Source: Hydrogenophaga sp. (GTDB taxonomy: Bacteria > Pseudomonadota > Gammaproteobacteria > Burkholderiales > Burkholderiaceae_C). Taken from it: a stretch of 64,000 nucleotides of DNA. The stretch covers positions 62,001 to 126,000 of the forward strand of contig NZ_JAUCZG010000005.1 in the NCBI RefSeq assembly GCF_030373225.1, read 5' to 3'. The position numbers and the translations under genes were made by a program. The first letter of the stretch is position 1. Each line of letters begins with the position of its first letter. Of the stretch, positions 28,443 to 36,768 are shown one piece after another. The notes under the pieces were generated by a model. The model was not told the origin of the DNA, made no database searches, and saw only the letters and a list, made by a program, of their open reading frames with translations.

Positions 28443-29570
28443 ATGCTCAAGAAACTCCAGCAGATCCTGGACGGCCACGGCGCCCTGCGCCCGGGCCACG
28501 GGCTGATCACCGGTGTGATCGCGCTGTCGCTGGCCATCCTGTGCTTGCTCGGCGTGATGGCCTTTCATTTCCCGCAATACCTCACCACGCCCGAGCTGCG
28601 CCAGCAATACGACGTGGCGTTCCTGCGGCGGTTGCTGTTCGTGTCCCTGGTGGTGGCGGGTGGCCTGAGTCTGGTGAACGTGCTGTTCAACCGGGCGCGC
28701 TGGCTCTCGGCTTGCGCCTTCACGCTGGTCACGCTCAGCGCACTGCTGGGCGGGCACCAGGTGGACGTCGACCCCCACTTTCCCGACCACACGCCCTACA
28801 TCGGCATGGACTGGTTCATCCTCGATCTGCTGGGCTCGGCGTTGATCTTCATCTTCATTGAAAAACTCTTTGCGCTGCGCCGCGACCAGCCGGTGTTTCG
28901 CCCCGAATGGCAGACCGACTTCCAGCATTTCATCGTCAACCACCTGGTGATCGGCTTCATGCTGCTGGCCACCAACCTGCTGGTGCACAGCCTCTTCGGC
29001 TGGGTGCCGGTGCAAGGCCTGCGCGGCTGGATCGCGGCCTTGCCGTTCTGGGCCGCGCTGCCCCTGATCATTCTGGTGGCCGACCTCGCCCAGTACTGGA
29101 CACACCGCGCCTACCACGAGGTCCCACTGCTCTGGCGGCTGCACGCGGTGCACCACAGCAGCCAACACATGGACTGGATGGCCGGTTCGCGCCAGCACCT
29201 GCTGGAAACCATCATCACGCGCACCCTGGTGCTCGGGCCGATCTACCTGCTGGGTTTTTCCAAGGAGGTGATCGACGCCTACATCATCGTGGTGGGCTTC
29301 CAGGCCGTGTTCAACCACGCCAATGTGAGCGTGCGCCTGGGCCCGCTGCGCTACCTTGTCGTCACGCCGAACTTCCACCACTGGCACCACAGCCAGGACG
29401 CCGACGCGCTGGACAGGAACTACGCTGCCCACTTTGCGTTTCTCGATCATGTGTTCGGAACCGCCGTCCACAGCAACAAGGTCTGGCCCGAGCGCTACGG
29501 TGTGCTGGGCGACCACGTGCCCAAGGGCTTCCTGAAACAGCTCGCGTTCCCCTTCACCTGGAAAGGCTGA
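28443..29570 (+). CDS. Sterol desaturase / fatty acid hydroxylase family membrane protein
   Basis: 375 residues with about six to seven transmembrane helices. The C-terminal half holds the di-iron histidine boxes of the superfamily: HRAYH (221-225), HAVHHSSQHMDW (234-245), NHANV (291-295) and HHWHHSQ (312-318), with DRNYAAH after it. These enzymes use O2 to hydroxylate or desaturate lipids. The N-terminal 150 residues are an extra membrane region beyond the core domain. The substrate cannot be named. It follows cobA by 69 bp on the same strand; a start at 28443 is supported by GGAG upstream. Confidence 0.85.
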   Translation: MLKKLQQILDGHGALRPGHGLITGVIALSLAILCLLGVMAFHFPQYLTTPELRQQYDVAFLRRLLFVSLVVAGGLSLVNVLFNRARWLSACAFTLVTLSALLGGHQVDVDPHFPDHTPYIGMDWFILDLLGSALIFIFIEKLFALRRDQPVFRPEWQTDFQHFIVNHLVIGFMLLATNLLVHSLFGWVPVQGLRGWIAALPFWAALPLIILVADLAQYWTHRAYHEVPLLWRLHAVHHSSQHMDWMAGSRQHLLETIITRTLVLGPIYLLGFSKEVIDAYIIVVGFQAVFNHANVSVRLGPLRYLVVTPNFHHWHHSQDADALDRNYAAHFAFLDHVFGTAVHSNKVWPERYGVLGDHVPKGFLKQLAFPFTWKG

Positions 29571-29593
29571 GCGCACCCCCTACACTGCGCGCC

Positions 29594-30805
29594 ATGCAAA
29601 ACTTCGACGCCATCGTCATCGGCGCTGGCGCCGCCGGTCTTTTCTGCGCCGGGGTGGCCGGCCAACGCGGCCTGCGTGTGCTGGTGCTCGACCACAGTGA
29701 AAAGATCGCCGAGAAGATCCGCATCTCGGGCGGCGGGCGGGCCAACTTCACCAACCGCGACCTCGACCCGCACGCCCCAAACAAACACTTCATCAGCGCC
29801 AACCCGAACTTCTGCCGCTCGGCGCTCTCGCGCTACACACCCGCCGATTTCATCGCGCTGTTGCAGCGGCACGGCGTCGCCTTTCACGAAAAGCACAAGG
29901 GCCAGCTCTTTTGTGACCGTTCGGCCGAAGACCTGATCCAGATGCTGCTGCACGAATGCGAGGCCGGTGGCGTGCAGCGCTGGCAGCCCTGCGGCGTCAA
30001 GGCCGTGCGGGTGGACGGTGACGGCGTGTACGAACTCGATACCGACCAAGGCACTGTGCGCAGCCGCTCGGTGGTGGTGGCCACCGGCGGCCTGTCCATC
30101 CCCAAGATCGGCGCCACCGATTTCGGCTATCGACTGGCCAGACAGTTCGGCCTGCGGCTGGTCGAGCCGCGCCCGGGACTGGTGCCACTGACCTTCGACG
30201 GTGATGGCTGGTTGCCATACGCCGGATTGTCCGGGCTGGCGCTGCCGGTGCGCATCGAGACCGGCGACAAGAAGGGCCGCATGGCATTCAACGAAGACCT
30301 GCTGTTCACCCACCGCGGCCTCTCGGGTCCGGCGGTGCTGCAGATTTCCAGCTACTGGCACGACAACTCCCCGATCCGGCTCAACCTGGCTCCCGACGCC
30401 GACCTGCCCGCCTCGCTGGCGCGTGCCAAGGCCACGTCACGCAAGCTGATCGCCAACGAACTCGCCGGCCTGGTGCCCAGCCGCCTCGCCGACGCCTGGG
30501 TGCAGCAGGACGCCGACTGGCAGCGCCCAGTGGCCGAGGCCTCCGACAAGGCGCTGGCCCGGTTGGCCGAGCGCCTGTCGCGCTGGGAGATCACCCCCAC
30601 CGGCACCGAAGGCTACAAGAAAGCCGAAGTGACGCTGGGCGGCGTGGACACGCGCGACCTCTCGTCGCAGACGCTGGAATCGAAGCAGCCGGGCCTGTAT
30701 TTCATTGGCGAAGTGGTGGACGTGACCGGCTGGCTGGGCGGCTACAACTTCCAGTGGGCCTGGGCCAGCGCGCACGCGTGCGCGCAGGCTCTTCCAAGCC
30801 CTTAG
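29594..30805 (+). CDS. NAD(P)/FAD-dependent oxidoreductase of the HI0933/YhiN family
   Basis: 403 residues from the ATG at 29594. The N terminus is a dinucleotide-binding fold (AIVIGAGAAGLFCAGVAGQRG), followed by the family signature ISGGGRANFTNRD at about residues 44-56. The C terminus closes with GLYFIGEVVDVTGWLGGYN, which contacts FAD. Members are flavoproteins of unclear substrate. There is no Shine-Dalgarno sequence, and TACACT eight bases before the ATG could be a -10 box giving a very short leader. It is convergent with the ArsR-type regulator, overlapping its end by 4 bp. Confidence 0.9.
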   Translation: MQNFDAIVIGAGAAGLFCAGVAGQRGLRVLVLDHSEKIAEKIRISGGGRANFTNRDLDPHAPNKHFISANPNFCRSALSRYTPADFIALLQRHGVAFHEKHKGQLFCDRSAEDLIQMLLHECEAGGVQRWQPCGVKAVRVDGDGVYELDTDQGTVRSRSVVVATGGLSIPKIGATDFGYRLARQFGLRLVEPRPGLVPLTFDGDGWLPYAGLSGLALPVRIETGDKKGRMAFNEDLLFTHRGLSGPAVLQISSYWHDNSPIRLNLAPDADLPASLARAKATSRKLIANELAGLVPSRLADAWVQQDADWQRPVAEASDKALARLAERLSRWEITPTGTEGYKKAEVTLGGVDTRDLSSQTLESKQPGLYFIGEVVDVTGWLGGYNFQWAWASAHACAQALPSP

Positions 30806-31533
30806 CCGCCTACAACGTCGCGCCAGCGCGCGGTGCCCAGCCAGTCGCGCAGGGCCAGGGCGCCCGGCGGTGCGATGGTGAGGGCGCGCGTTCCCTGGCC
30901 GCGCAAAAGCCAACCCCTCTCCAGGCAGTGGTGGCAGATCAGCGCGCCCAGCCGGCCTGCCAGGTGCATGCGTCGCTCGCTCCAGTCCAGGCACGGGCGG
31001 CAGTGAGGGCGCCCGCCCACCCGACCCATCACCGCGACATCGGCATCCAGCCCCAGGCCCCGCAAAACATCCGCAACACGGTCGGTCACATGTCCCGCGC
31101 CTGCCTCGTCGTCAAACACCACCGCCCTCGACACCAGCAGATGGTCCGCGATGGCCACACCGAGGCGGCCTGCCAGGTGGTCGTAGCAAGTGCGGGCGGC
31201 GCGCAATGCAGCGTCGCGCGGACCCACGACCACACGGGGCGGCGCCAGCGGCGCCTGGGGTGACACCGCCAGCTGCATCAAGCCTTCGAGCACGCGCGCC
31301 ACCTCGGGAGAGGCCAGGCGGTGGTAGCGGTGCCGGCCCTGGCGCTCCACGCGCAGCAGCGCGGCTTCCACCAGCAGGCCCAGATGGCGGCTGGCGGTGG
31401 CGGGCGTGATGCGGGCCACATCGGCCAGTTCGCGCGCGGTCAGCGCGCGCCCGTCCATCAGCGCCAGCAACATGGCGGTGCGGGCCGGCTCGCCGACCAG
31501 AGCGGCCACGTGTGCGATGCGGTTGGTGTTCAT
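30802..31533 (-). CDS. ArsR-type winged-helix transcriptional regulator with Cys-rich C-terminal domain
   Basis: 243 residues from the ATG at 31533 (MNTNRIAHVAALVGEPAR); an ATG at 31551 would add six. The N-terminal 80 residues are an ArsR-like winged helix (ARELADVARITPATASRHLGLL as the helix-turn-helix, RQGRHRYHRLA as the wing). The C-terminal 130 residues contain Cys116 (TCYDHLAG), Cys178-x2-Cys181 and Cys200-x2-Cys203, which could bind a metal or sense redox state. It is divergent from the MFS gene, with a perfect palindrome between them, so it probably represses that operon and itself. Confidence 0.82.
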   Translation of the reverse strand: MNTNRIAHVAALVGEPARTAMLLALMDGRALTARELADVARITPATASRHLGLLVEAALLRVERQGRHRYHRLASPEVARVLEGLMQLAVSPQAPLAPPRVVVGPRDAALRAARTCYDHLAGRLGVAIADHLLVSRAVVFDDEAGAGHVTDRVADVLRGLGLDADVAVMGRVGGRPHCRPCLDWSERRMHLAGRLGALICHHCLERGWLLRGQGTRALTIAPPGALALRDWLGTARWRDVVGG

Positions 31534-31565
31534 GGCGCGAGTGTGCTGCATGCGCGGGCCACGAT

Positions 31566-31585
31566 GCTTCGCTCCACAGCGAAGC
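31566..31585. promoter_or_regulatory. Perfect palindrome between the ArsR-type regulator and the MFS operon, likely operator
   Basis: GCTTCGCT-CCAC-AGCGAAGC is an 8-bp perfect inverted repeat with a 4-bp spacer, centred in the 76-bp gap between the two divergent start codons. Size, symmetry and position fit a dimeric ArsR-family binding site. Binding is inferred. Confidence 0.6.
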
Positions 31586-31609
31586 CACGCAGCGGCGGCG
31601 CGGACCACG

Positions 31610-32896
31610 ATGCAGGTCATGTGGACCCGATTGATCGCCCCGTCTCCCCGCCCCTTTCACGGCACCACCGTGGTGCGCGCGGCGTTCGTGCTGGCCCTGT
31701 TCGGCTGGGGCGTGGGCTTCTATGGTCCGCCCATCTACCTGCACGCCGTGGTTGTGCGCACCGGCTGGCCACTGGCCCTGGTGTCGGGGGCGGTCACCGT
31801 GCACTTTCTCTGGGGCGCCGCCGTCGTGGCCTGCCTGCCACGCCTGCATGCCCGCTGGGGCATTCCGGCGACCACCCTGTGGGGCGCGGTGGCTCTGGCG
31901 CTGGGCGTCGCAGGTTGGGCCCACGCCAGCCAGCCATGGCAGTTGTTCGGCGCGGCCCTGCTCAGCGGCGGCGGCTGGGTCCCACTCGGCGCTGCCGGCA
32001 TCAACGCCATGGTCTCGCCCTGGTTCACGCGCCAGCGCCCCGCCGCCCTCTCGCGCGCCTACAACGGCGCCAGCATCGGCGGCATGGTGTTCTCGCCCTT
32101 GTGGGGCACCTTGATTGCCCACATGGGCTTTGGCCAGGCGGCATGGGCCGTTGGCGTGTGCATGGTCTCAGTGGTCGGGTGGCTGGTCCGTCTTGCGCTG
32201 ACAGTCACGCCCGCCGCACTGGGGCAATCACCCGACGGCAAGACCGATGGTGCGCCCGGCCACCGCGCGCCGCGGCCACCGGACGTCTCCTGGCCGACCT
32301 TGCCCGGCCACACGCTCTGGGCCAACCACCGCTTCCAGACGCTGGCCGCGGCCATGGCCTTGGGACTGTTTGCCCAGATCGGCCTTCTCACCCACCTCTA
32401 CGCCCTGCTCTCGTCAGGTCTGGGCACGCAGGGCGCCGGCTGGGCGATGGCACTGGCCACCGCCTGCGCCATCGGCGGGCGCACGCTGTCCGCGCGGTGC
32501 CTGCCGTTCACCGGCGACCCGCGCACCGTGGCCTGCACCAGTTGGGCTGTGCAGATGCTCGGCTCGCTTCTGCTGCTGACCTCGCCTGGCCAGGGGCCGC
32601 TGCTGTGGGCCGGCATCGTGCTGTTCGGCGCCGGCATTGGCAACACCACCTCGCTGCCACCGCTGGTGGCGCAAACGGACTTCGCCGCACAAGACGTGGC
32701 CCGCGTGGTCGCGCTCATCGTGGCGCTGTCGCAGGCCCTGTATGCGCTGGCCCCCATGGCCTTTGCCCTGCTGTTGGCCACAGACCGGAGCACATCCCTG
32801 TTTTTCGGCGCCGCGGCATGCCTGCAACTGCTGGCGCTGACGCTTCTGTGGAGCGGGCGCCAGGCCGCACCCGCCCTTTTTCCACCCCACCCTTGA
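31610..32896 (+). CDS. MFS transporter
   Basis: 428 residues from the ATG at 31610; an ATG at 31619 is an alternative. About twelve transmembrane helices are visible, split by a hydrophilic loop at about 200-230 (TPAALGQSPDGKTDGAPG...), the usual 6+6 layout. FALLLATDR near the end and the GYGP-like GVGFYGPPIYL in helix 1 fit MFS drug/metabolite exporters or monocarboxylate-type carriers; the substrate is unknown. It is the first gene of an operon with NIPSNAP and ABM genes and is divergent from the ArsR-type regulator. Confidence 0.85.
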   Translation: MQVMWTRLIAPSPRPFHGTTVVRAAFVLALFGWGVGFYGPPIYLHAVVVRTGWPLALVSGAVTVHFLWGAAVVACLPRLHARWGIPATTLWGAVALALGVAGWAHASQPWQLFGAALLSGGGWVPLGAAGINAMVSPWFTRQRPAALSRAYNGASIGGMVFSPLWGTLIAHMGFGQAAWAVGVCMVSVVGWLVRLALTVTPAALGQSPDGKTDGAPGHRAPRPPDVSWPTLPGHTLWANHRFQTLAAAMALGLFAQIGLLTHLYALLSSGLGTQGAGWAMALATACAIGGRTLSARCLPFTGDPRTVACTSWAVQMLGSLLLLTSPGQGPLLWAGIVLFGAGIGNTTSLPPLVAQTDFAAQDVARVVALIVALSQALYALAPMAFALLLATDRSTSLFFGAAACLQLLALTLLWSGRQAAPALFPPHP

Positions 32897-32908
32897 GGAG
32901 AACCCCGC

Positions 32909-33241
32909 ATGACCATCACCTGTTTCATCCGCTACCAGCTCGATCCCTTCCAGGTCGAGGCCTTCCGCACCTATGCCGAAAACTGGGGACGCATCATCCC
33001 GCGCTGCGGGGGTCACCTGATGGGCTACTTCCTGCCCAGCGAAGGCACCAACGACGAGGCGTGGGGACTGATCGGCTTCGACAGCCTGGCCGAATACGAG
33101 GCCTACCGCGCACGCCTTCGCGTCGACGACGAGGGACGGGCCAACTTCGACATGGCGCGTCGCCTGCGCTTCATCCTGCGTGAAGAGCGCACATTCACCG
33201 AGCTGGTAGCGGGCACTTTCGACCGCAAGGCGGCCTCATGA
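32909..33241 (+). CDS. NIPSNAP family protein
   Basis: 110 residues forming a ferredoxin-like alpha/beta barrel typical of NIPSNAP and dimeric alpha/beta barrel proteins ([19 protein letters not shown] ... [18 protein letters not shown]). Function in bacteria is poorly known; many members accompany small-molecule detoxification genes. The ATG follows AGGAGA and lies 12 bp after the MFS stop; its own stop overlaps the next ATG as ATGA. Confidence 0.85.
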   Translation: MTITCFIRYQLDPFQVEAFRTYAENWGRIIPRCGGHLMGYFLPSEGTNDEAWGLIGFDSLAEYEAYRARLRVDDEGRANFDMARRLRFILREERTFTELVAGTFDRKAAS

Positions 33242-33618
33242 TCGCCGTGATCTTTGAAGTCGTCCCCAGCGAAGCCGGTCGGCAGGCCTACCTCGAGATG
33301 GCCACTGCGCTGCGCACCGAACTGGAGGAAATGGAAGGATTCCTCTCGGTGGAGCGTTTCGAGAGCTTGAGTCAGCCCGGCAAGCTGCTGTCGCTGTCGT
33401 TCTGGCGGGACGATGCAGCCGTTGCGCGCTGGCGCAGCCTGCCATCCCACCGCCAGGCCCAGTCAGCTGGCCGTGCAGGCGTGTTCGCGGACTACCGCTT
33501 GCGTGTGGCCTTGGTGCAGCGCGACTACGGCCTGCACGCGCGAGACCAGGCCCCGGCCGATGCCCGGGCCTTTCACACCGGAGCCGCTGGCTTGCCCGAG
33601 GTGCCGAAGTGGCTATAA
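33238..33618 (+). CDS. Antibiotic biosynthesis monooxygenase (ABM) domain protein
   Basis: 126 residues. The ABM-type dimeric alpha/beta barrel is seen in [34 protein letters not shown] and [15 protein letters not shown]. Such small proteins act as cofactor-free monooxygenases or heme/quinone-handling enzymes. It is coupled to the NIPSNAP gene by a 4-bp overlap, and the two similar folds side by side may form a heterodimer. The rpsU promoter lies inside its 3' end. Confidence 0.85.
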   Translation: MIAVIFEVVPSEAGRQAYLEMATALRTELEEMEGFLSVERFESLSQPGKLLSLSFWRDDAAVARWRSLPSHRQAQSAGRAGVFADYRLRVALVQRDYGLHARDQAPADARAFHTGAAGLPEVPKWL

Positions 33619-33619
33619 T
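33592..33619 (+). promoter_or_regulatory. Sigma-70 promoter for rpsU
   Basis: TTGCCC (33592-33597) and a perfect TATAAT (33614-33619) are separated by 16 bp. Transcription would start near 33626, giving an rpsU leader of about 120 nt. The promoter overlaps the last codons of the ABM gene. Confidence 0.65.
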
Positions 33620-33745
33620 CCAAGGCTTTGCTGGCAAATACCCGTCTGCCAATACTAGTTAACGACGGGACTTTTTGCGGATACGACGCTTGGGCCCGAT
33701 CTTCCCAAACATCCTCTTTCCGCGCATTCTGGACATCTCTCGCCC

Positions 33746-33958
33746 ATGACGACCATCCGTGTAAAAGACAACGAACCCTTCGACGTCGCCCTGCGCCGTT
33801 TCAAGCGCACCATCGAAAAGCTCGGTTTGCTGACCGACCTGCGCGCCCGTGAGTTCTACGAAAAGCCCACCGCCGAGCGCAAGCGCAAGAAGGCCGCTGC
33901 CGTCAAGCGCCACTACAAGCGTGTGCGTTCGATGCAGCTGCCCAAGAAGCTGTACTGA
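33746..33958 (+). CDS. rpsU: Small ribosomal subunit protein bS21
   Basis: 70 residues, the standard length. It opens [20 protein letters not shown] and is very basic, ending [12 protein letters not shown]. bS21 binds near the platform of the 30S subunit and assists mRNA recruitment. It is followed by a strong terminator and then the yqeY gene. Confidence 0.97.
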   Translation: MTTIRVKDNEPFDVALRRFKRTIEKLGLLTDLRAREFYEKPTAERKRKKAAAVKRHYKRVRSMQLPKKLY

Positions 33959-33990
33959 GCCTGTGCCGCCGGGTCCGCCCGGTTGCCAAG

Positions 33991-34025
33991 AAGCCCGCTG
34001 GAAGACGTTCAGGCGGGCTTTTTTC
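33991..34025 (+). terminator. Rho-independent terminator after rpsU
   Basis: AAGCCCGC (33991-33998) pairs with GCGGGCTT (34013-34020), an 8-bp GC-rich stem, followed by TTTTTT. It lies 32 bp after the rpsU stop. Confidence 0.88.
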
Positions 34026-34066
34026 TTGTCTGAACATTCCCCCCACCGCCCCACAGGAGCCCCGAC

Positions 34067-34513
34067 ATGAGCCTCAAGGACCAGATCATCGAAGACATGA
34101 AGGCCGCCATGCGCGCCAAGGACAGCGAGCGCCTGGGCACCATCCGCCTGCTCACCGCGGCCATGAAGCAGAAGGAAGTGGACGACCGCGTGGAGCTGGA
34201 CGACGCCATGGTCATTGCCATCGTCGACAAGCTGATCAAGCAGCGCAAGGACAGCATCGAAGCCTTCACCAAGGCCGATCGCATGGATCTGGCCGACAAG
34301 GAAAGTGCCGAACTGAAGGTGCTGCAGGCCTACCTGCCGGCTCGCCTGTCGTCCGACGAGGTGACGGCCGAAGTCAAAGCCATCGTGGCCGAGCTGGGTG
34401 CCTCGGGGCCGGGCGACATGGGCAAGGTCATGGGCGCGGTGAAAACCCGCCTGGCCGGCAAGGCCGACATGGGCATGGTGTCTGCCGCGGTGAAGGCAGC
34501 GCTCGCCCCCTGA
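34067..34513 (+). CDS. GatB/YqeY domain protein
   Basis: 148 residues, all helical (MSLKDQIIEDMKAAMRAKDSERLGTIRLL ... GSPGDMGKVM-type loop at ASGPGDMGKVMGAV). The family shares the C-terminal domain of the tRNA-dependent amidotransferase subunit GatB, which binds tRNA, but the function of the free form is not established. The ATG is preceded by AGGAG. Rpsu-yqeY adjacency is common, but dnaG and rpoD, which often follow in betaproteobacteria, are not here. Confidence 0.93.
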   Translation: MSLKDQIIEDMKAAMRAKDSERLGTIRLLTAAMKQKEVDDRVELDDAMVIAIVDKLIKQRKDSIEAFTKADRMDLADKESAELKVLQAYLPARLSSDEVTAEVKAIVAELGASGPGDMGKVMGAVKTRLAGKADMGMVSAAVKAALAP

Positions 34514-34635
34514 CGACAACCGTTCAGGCGGCCAGCCTGACCTCCCGCTGACCACACGGGGCAAACACAGGGAAAACCCGATCGAATGCTTCTAAATGCC
34601 TACATAGACTCGCGGCCACATCTGAGAGGTATCCC

Positions 34636-35850
34636 ATGTCCCGAACCCCTGTCCTGCTGGCTGCGGCCACCGGCCTGATCTGCCTGAGCCTGTCGCCACT
34701 CGCGGGTGCCCAAGCGGTGAAACCCGCGGTCAACCCGGTGAAGATCGGCGTCATCGGCCCGTTCTCAGGGCCTTCGTCCGACTTCGGCACGCCCATGCTC
34801 AACGGCATCCAGCTCGCCACCGAAGAGATCAACGCGGTGGGTGGTTACCTCGGCCGCCCGCTGCAACTGATCATCAAGGACGACAAGGGCGACCCGGACA
34901 CCGGGCTCAAAGGCTCGCAGGAGCTGGCCGCCGAAGGCGTGATCGCCACCATCGGTTTCTGCAACACCGGTGTGGCCATGAAGTCGCTGGACGTGTTCCA
35001 GACCGCAAAGATCCCTCTGATCGTGCCGTGCGCCACCGGAACACCCGTCACGGCCAGGTTTCCCGGACCCAGCAGCTACATCTTCCGCACCTCGGCCAAG
35101 GATTCGATCCAGGCGCCCTTCGTGGTGGACGATCTGGTCAAGCGCGGCTGGACCAAGGTTGCCATCTTTGCCGACACCACCGGTTATGGCGAAGCCGGCC
35201 TGAAGGACGTGGAAGCGGCCCTGGCCAGCAAGAACCTCAAGGCCACGCACGTGGCGCGTTTTCCACTGGGCGTGAAAGACCTCAAGGAACCGCTGGCTGC
35301 AGCGCGCGAAGCCGGGGCCAACGTCATCTTCAGCTACACCGTGGGACAGGAAAATGCGGTGATCGCCAACGGCAGGCGCGACTTGAAGTGGGATGTGCCG
35401 CAGGTGGGTGCCTGGCCGTTGTCCTTTCCGTTTTTCATCCAGGGCGCGCCCCAGGCGGCTGAAGGTTCGCTGATGGCGCAAACCTTCATTGCCGAGCCGA
35501 GCAACGAGCGTCGCGCCTCGTTCCTGAGCGCATACGCCCGCAAGTACAACCAGAAAATGACCGTGCCGATGGCCGCCGCCCAGGGCTATGACGCCACTTA
35601 CCTGCTCACCTACGCCCTGTTCGGCATTCGCAACGGCAAGTTCGACGGGCCCCTGGTCAAGGCGGCGCTGGAGAACATTCCGCGCGTTTACTACGGCGTG
35701 GTCGCCACCTACGAGCGCCCGTTCAGCCTGGAGGACAAGGACGCCCTCACCCAGAACATGCTGGTGATGGGCAAGGTCAAGGCGGGCGGGGTGACGTTCG
35801 CCTACCCGGAAGACGCGCGACGCAACCTGTTCGTGCAGCGCAAGAAGTGA
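34636..35850 (+). CDS. ABC transporter substrate-binding protein, branched-chain amino acid type
   Basis: 404 residues. A signal peptide is visible (MSRTPVLLAAATGLICLSL, cleavage after GAQA near residue 27). The mature protein (PVKIGVIGPFSGPSSDFGTPMLNGI) has the Leu/Ile/Val-binding-like fold with two lobes. The ligand is unknown. There are no permease or ATPase genes next to it; the following gene is convergent. The ATG follows GAGAGG. It resembles the solute-binding protein at 13497-14792 in type but is clearly a different protein. Confidence 0.88.
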   Translation: MSRTPVLLAAATGLICLSLSPLAGAQAVKPAVNPVKIGVIGPFSGPSSDFGTPMLNGIQLATEEINAVGGYLGRPLQLIIKDDKGDPDTGLKGSQELAAEGVIATIGFCNTGVAMKSLDVFQTAKIPLIVPCATGTPVTARFPGPSSYIFRTSAKDSIQAPFVVDDLVKRGWTKVAIFADTTGYGEAGLKDVEAALASKNLKATHVARFPLGVKDLKEPLAAAREAGANVIFSYTVGQENAVIANGRRDLKWDVPQVGAWPLSFPFFIQGAPQAAEGSLMAQTFIAEPSNERRASFLSAYARKYNQKMTVPMAAAQGYDATYLLTYALFGIRNGKFDGPLVKAALENIPRVYYGVVATYERPFSLEDKDALTQNMLVMGKVKAGGVTFAYPEDARRNLFVQRKK

Positions 35851-35857
35851 GGCCTGT

Positions 35858-36745
35858 CTAGCGCAGGATGAGGGCCGTGCCCAGCACGGCCAGCACGGCG
35901 CCCAGCCAGGCCCCCGCGGCAGGCCGGCGGCGATAGACCAGCCAGAGCAGCGGCAGGATCAGGATCGGCGTCACCGAAGAAAGCACGGCCACCAGGCCCG
36001 CCTGCCCCAGGCGCATGGCGGCCAGGATCAGTGTCATGCCCAGGGCCATGGCCACCGCTGCACTCACGAAAATGAGTCCCGCGTCCTTCCATTGCAACGG
36101 CACCCTGGCACGCGCACCCGACCACCCACTGACCAGCAACAGGGTGTGGGCCGCCAGCGCCACCGTCATGCGCGCGGCACTGGCCGCCACGGCGTCCACC
36201 CCGGTGCTCATGAGCGGCTTGAGCATGAGCGTGGCCACCGACTGGCACAGGGCGGCCGCCAGCCCCAGGCCGATGCCGATGAGCAACGGACCACGCGTCT
36301 GCTCCCAACCATGCTGTTCATCACTTCGCCGGCCCCAGACGATCGCCAGCATCACCCCGCCCACCAGCAGCCCGCTGCCGATCAGGGCCCAGCCCCACAG
36401 CACCTCGCCGAGAAAGAACCAGGCGATCACAGCGGAGAACAGCGCGTGGGTGGCAAACAGCACCCCCGAACGTCGCGGCCCGAGTCGGTTCATGCAGGCG
36501 AACAGTGCCGTGTCACCGATGAAAATGCCGATGACGCCCGACAGCGCCAGCAGGCCGATGGCCGAAGCGTCCAGGCTGCGCCAGCCGCCACCGAGCCAGG
36601 CCAGCGCCCACAGGATCAGGCAGGCGAACAGCATGCGCCAACGGCTGAAAGCGAACGCCCCCAGGCGTTGCGCAGGTCCGGCCGAAAACAGACTTGAGAG
36701 CGCCCAGCAGGCTGCGGCAAGGAGCGCCAGCGCTTCCGGGCGCAT
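35858..36745 (-). CDS. EamA/DMT family transporter
   Basis: 295 residues from the ATG at 36745; the frame open further upstream only translates the tandem repeats at 36769-37026 and is not family sequence. Ten transmembrane helices in two repeated five-helix EamA units are visible (for example LALLAAACWALSSLFSAG in helix 1 and VLSSVTPILILPLLWL in helix 9). Such proteins export amino acids, sugars or drugs; the substrate is unknown. It lies downstream of pmbA on the same strand, separated by the repeats, and is convergent with the solute-binding protein. Confidence 0.85.
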   Translation of the reverse strand: MRPEALALLAAACWALSSLFSAGPAQRLGAFAFSRWRMLFACLILWALAWLGGGWRSLDASAIGLLALSGVIGIFIGDTALFACMNRLGPRRSGVLFATHALFSAVIAWFFLGEVLWGWALIGSGLLVGGVMLAIVWGRRSDEQHGWEQTRGPLLIGIGLGLAAALCQSVATLMLKPLMSTGVDAVAASAARMTVALAAHTLLLVSGWSGARARVPLQWKDAGLIFVSAAVAMALGMTLILAAMRLGQAGLVAVLSSVTPILILPLLWLVYRRRPAAGAWLGAVLAVLGTALILR

Positions 36746-36768
36746 GAGGTCAGCCCGGCAACCGCAAA

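Noticed and set aside
33737..34564. Minus-strand frame opposite rpsU and yqeY
   Set aside because: It is antisense to two well-recognised genes. Only its last 25 codons, in the rpsU leader, were kept as a finding.
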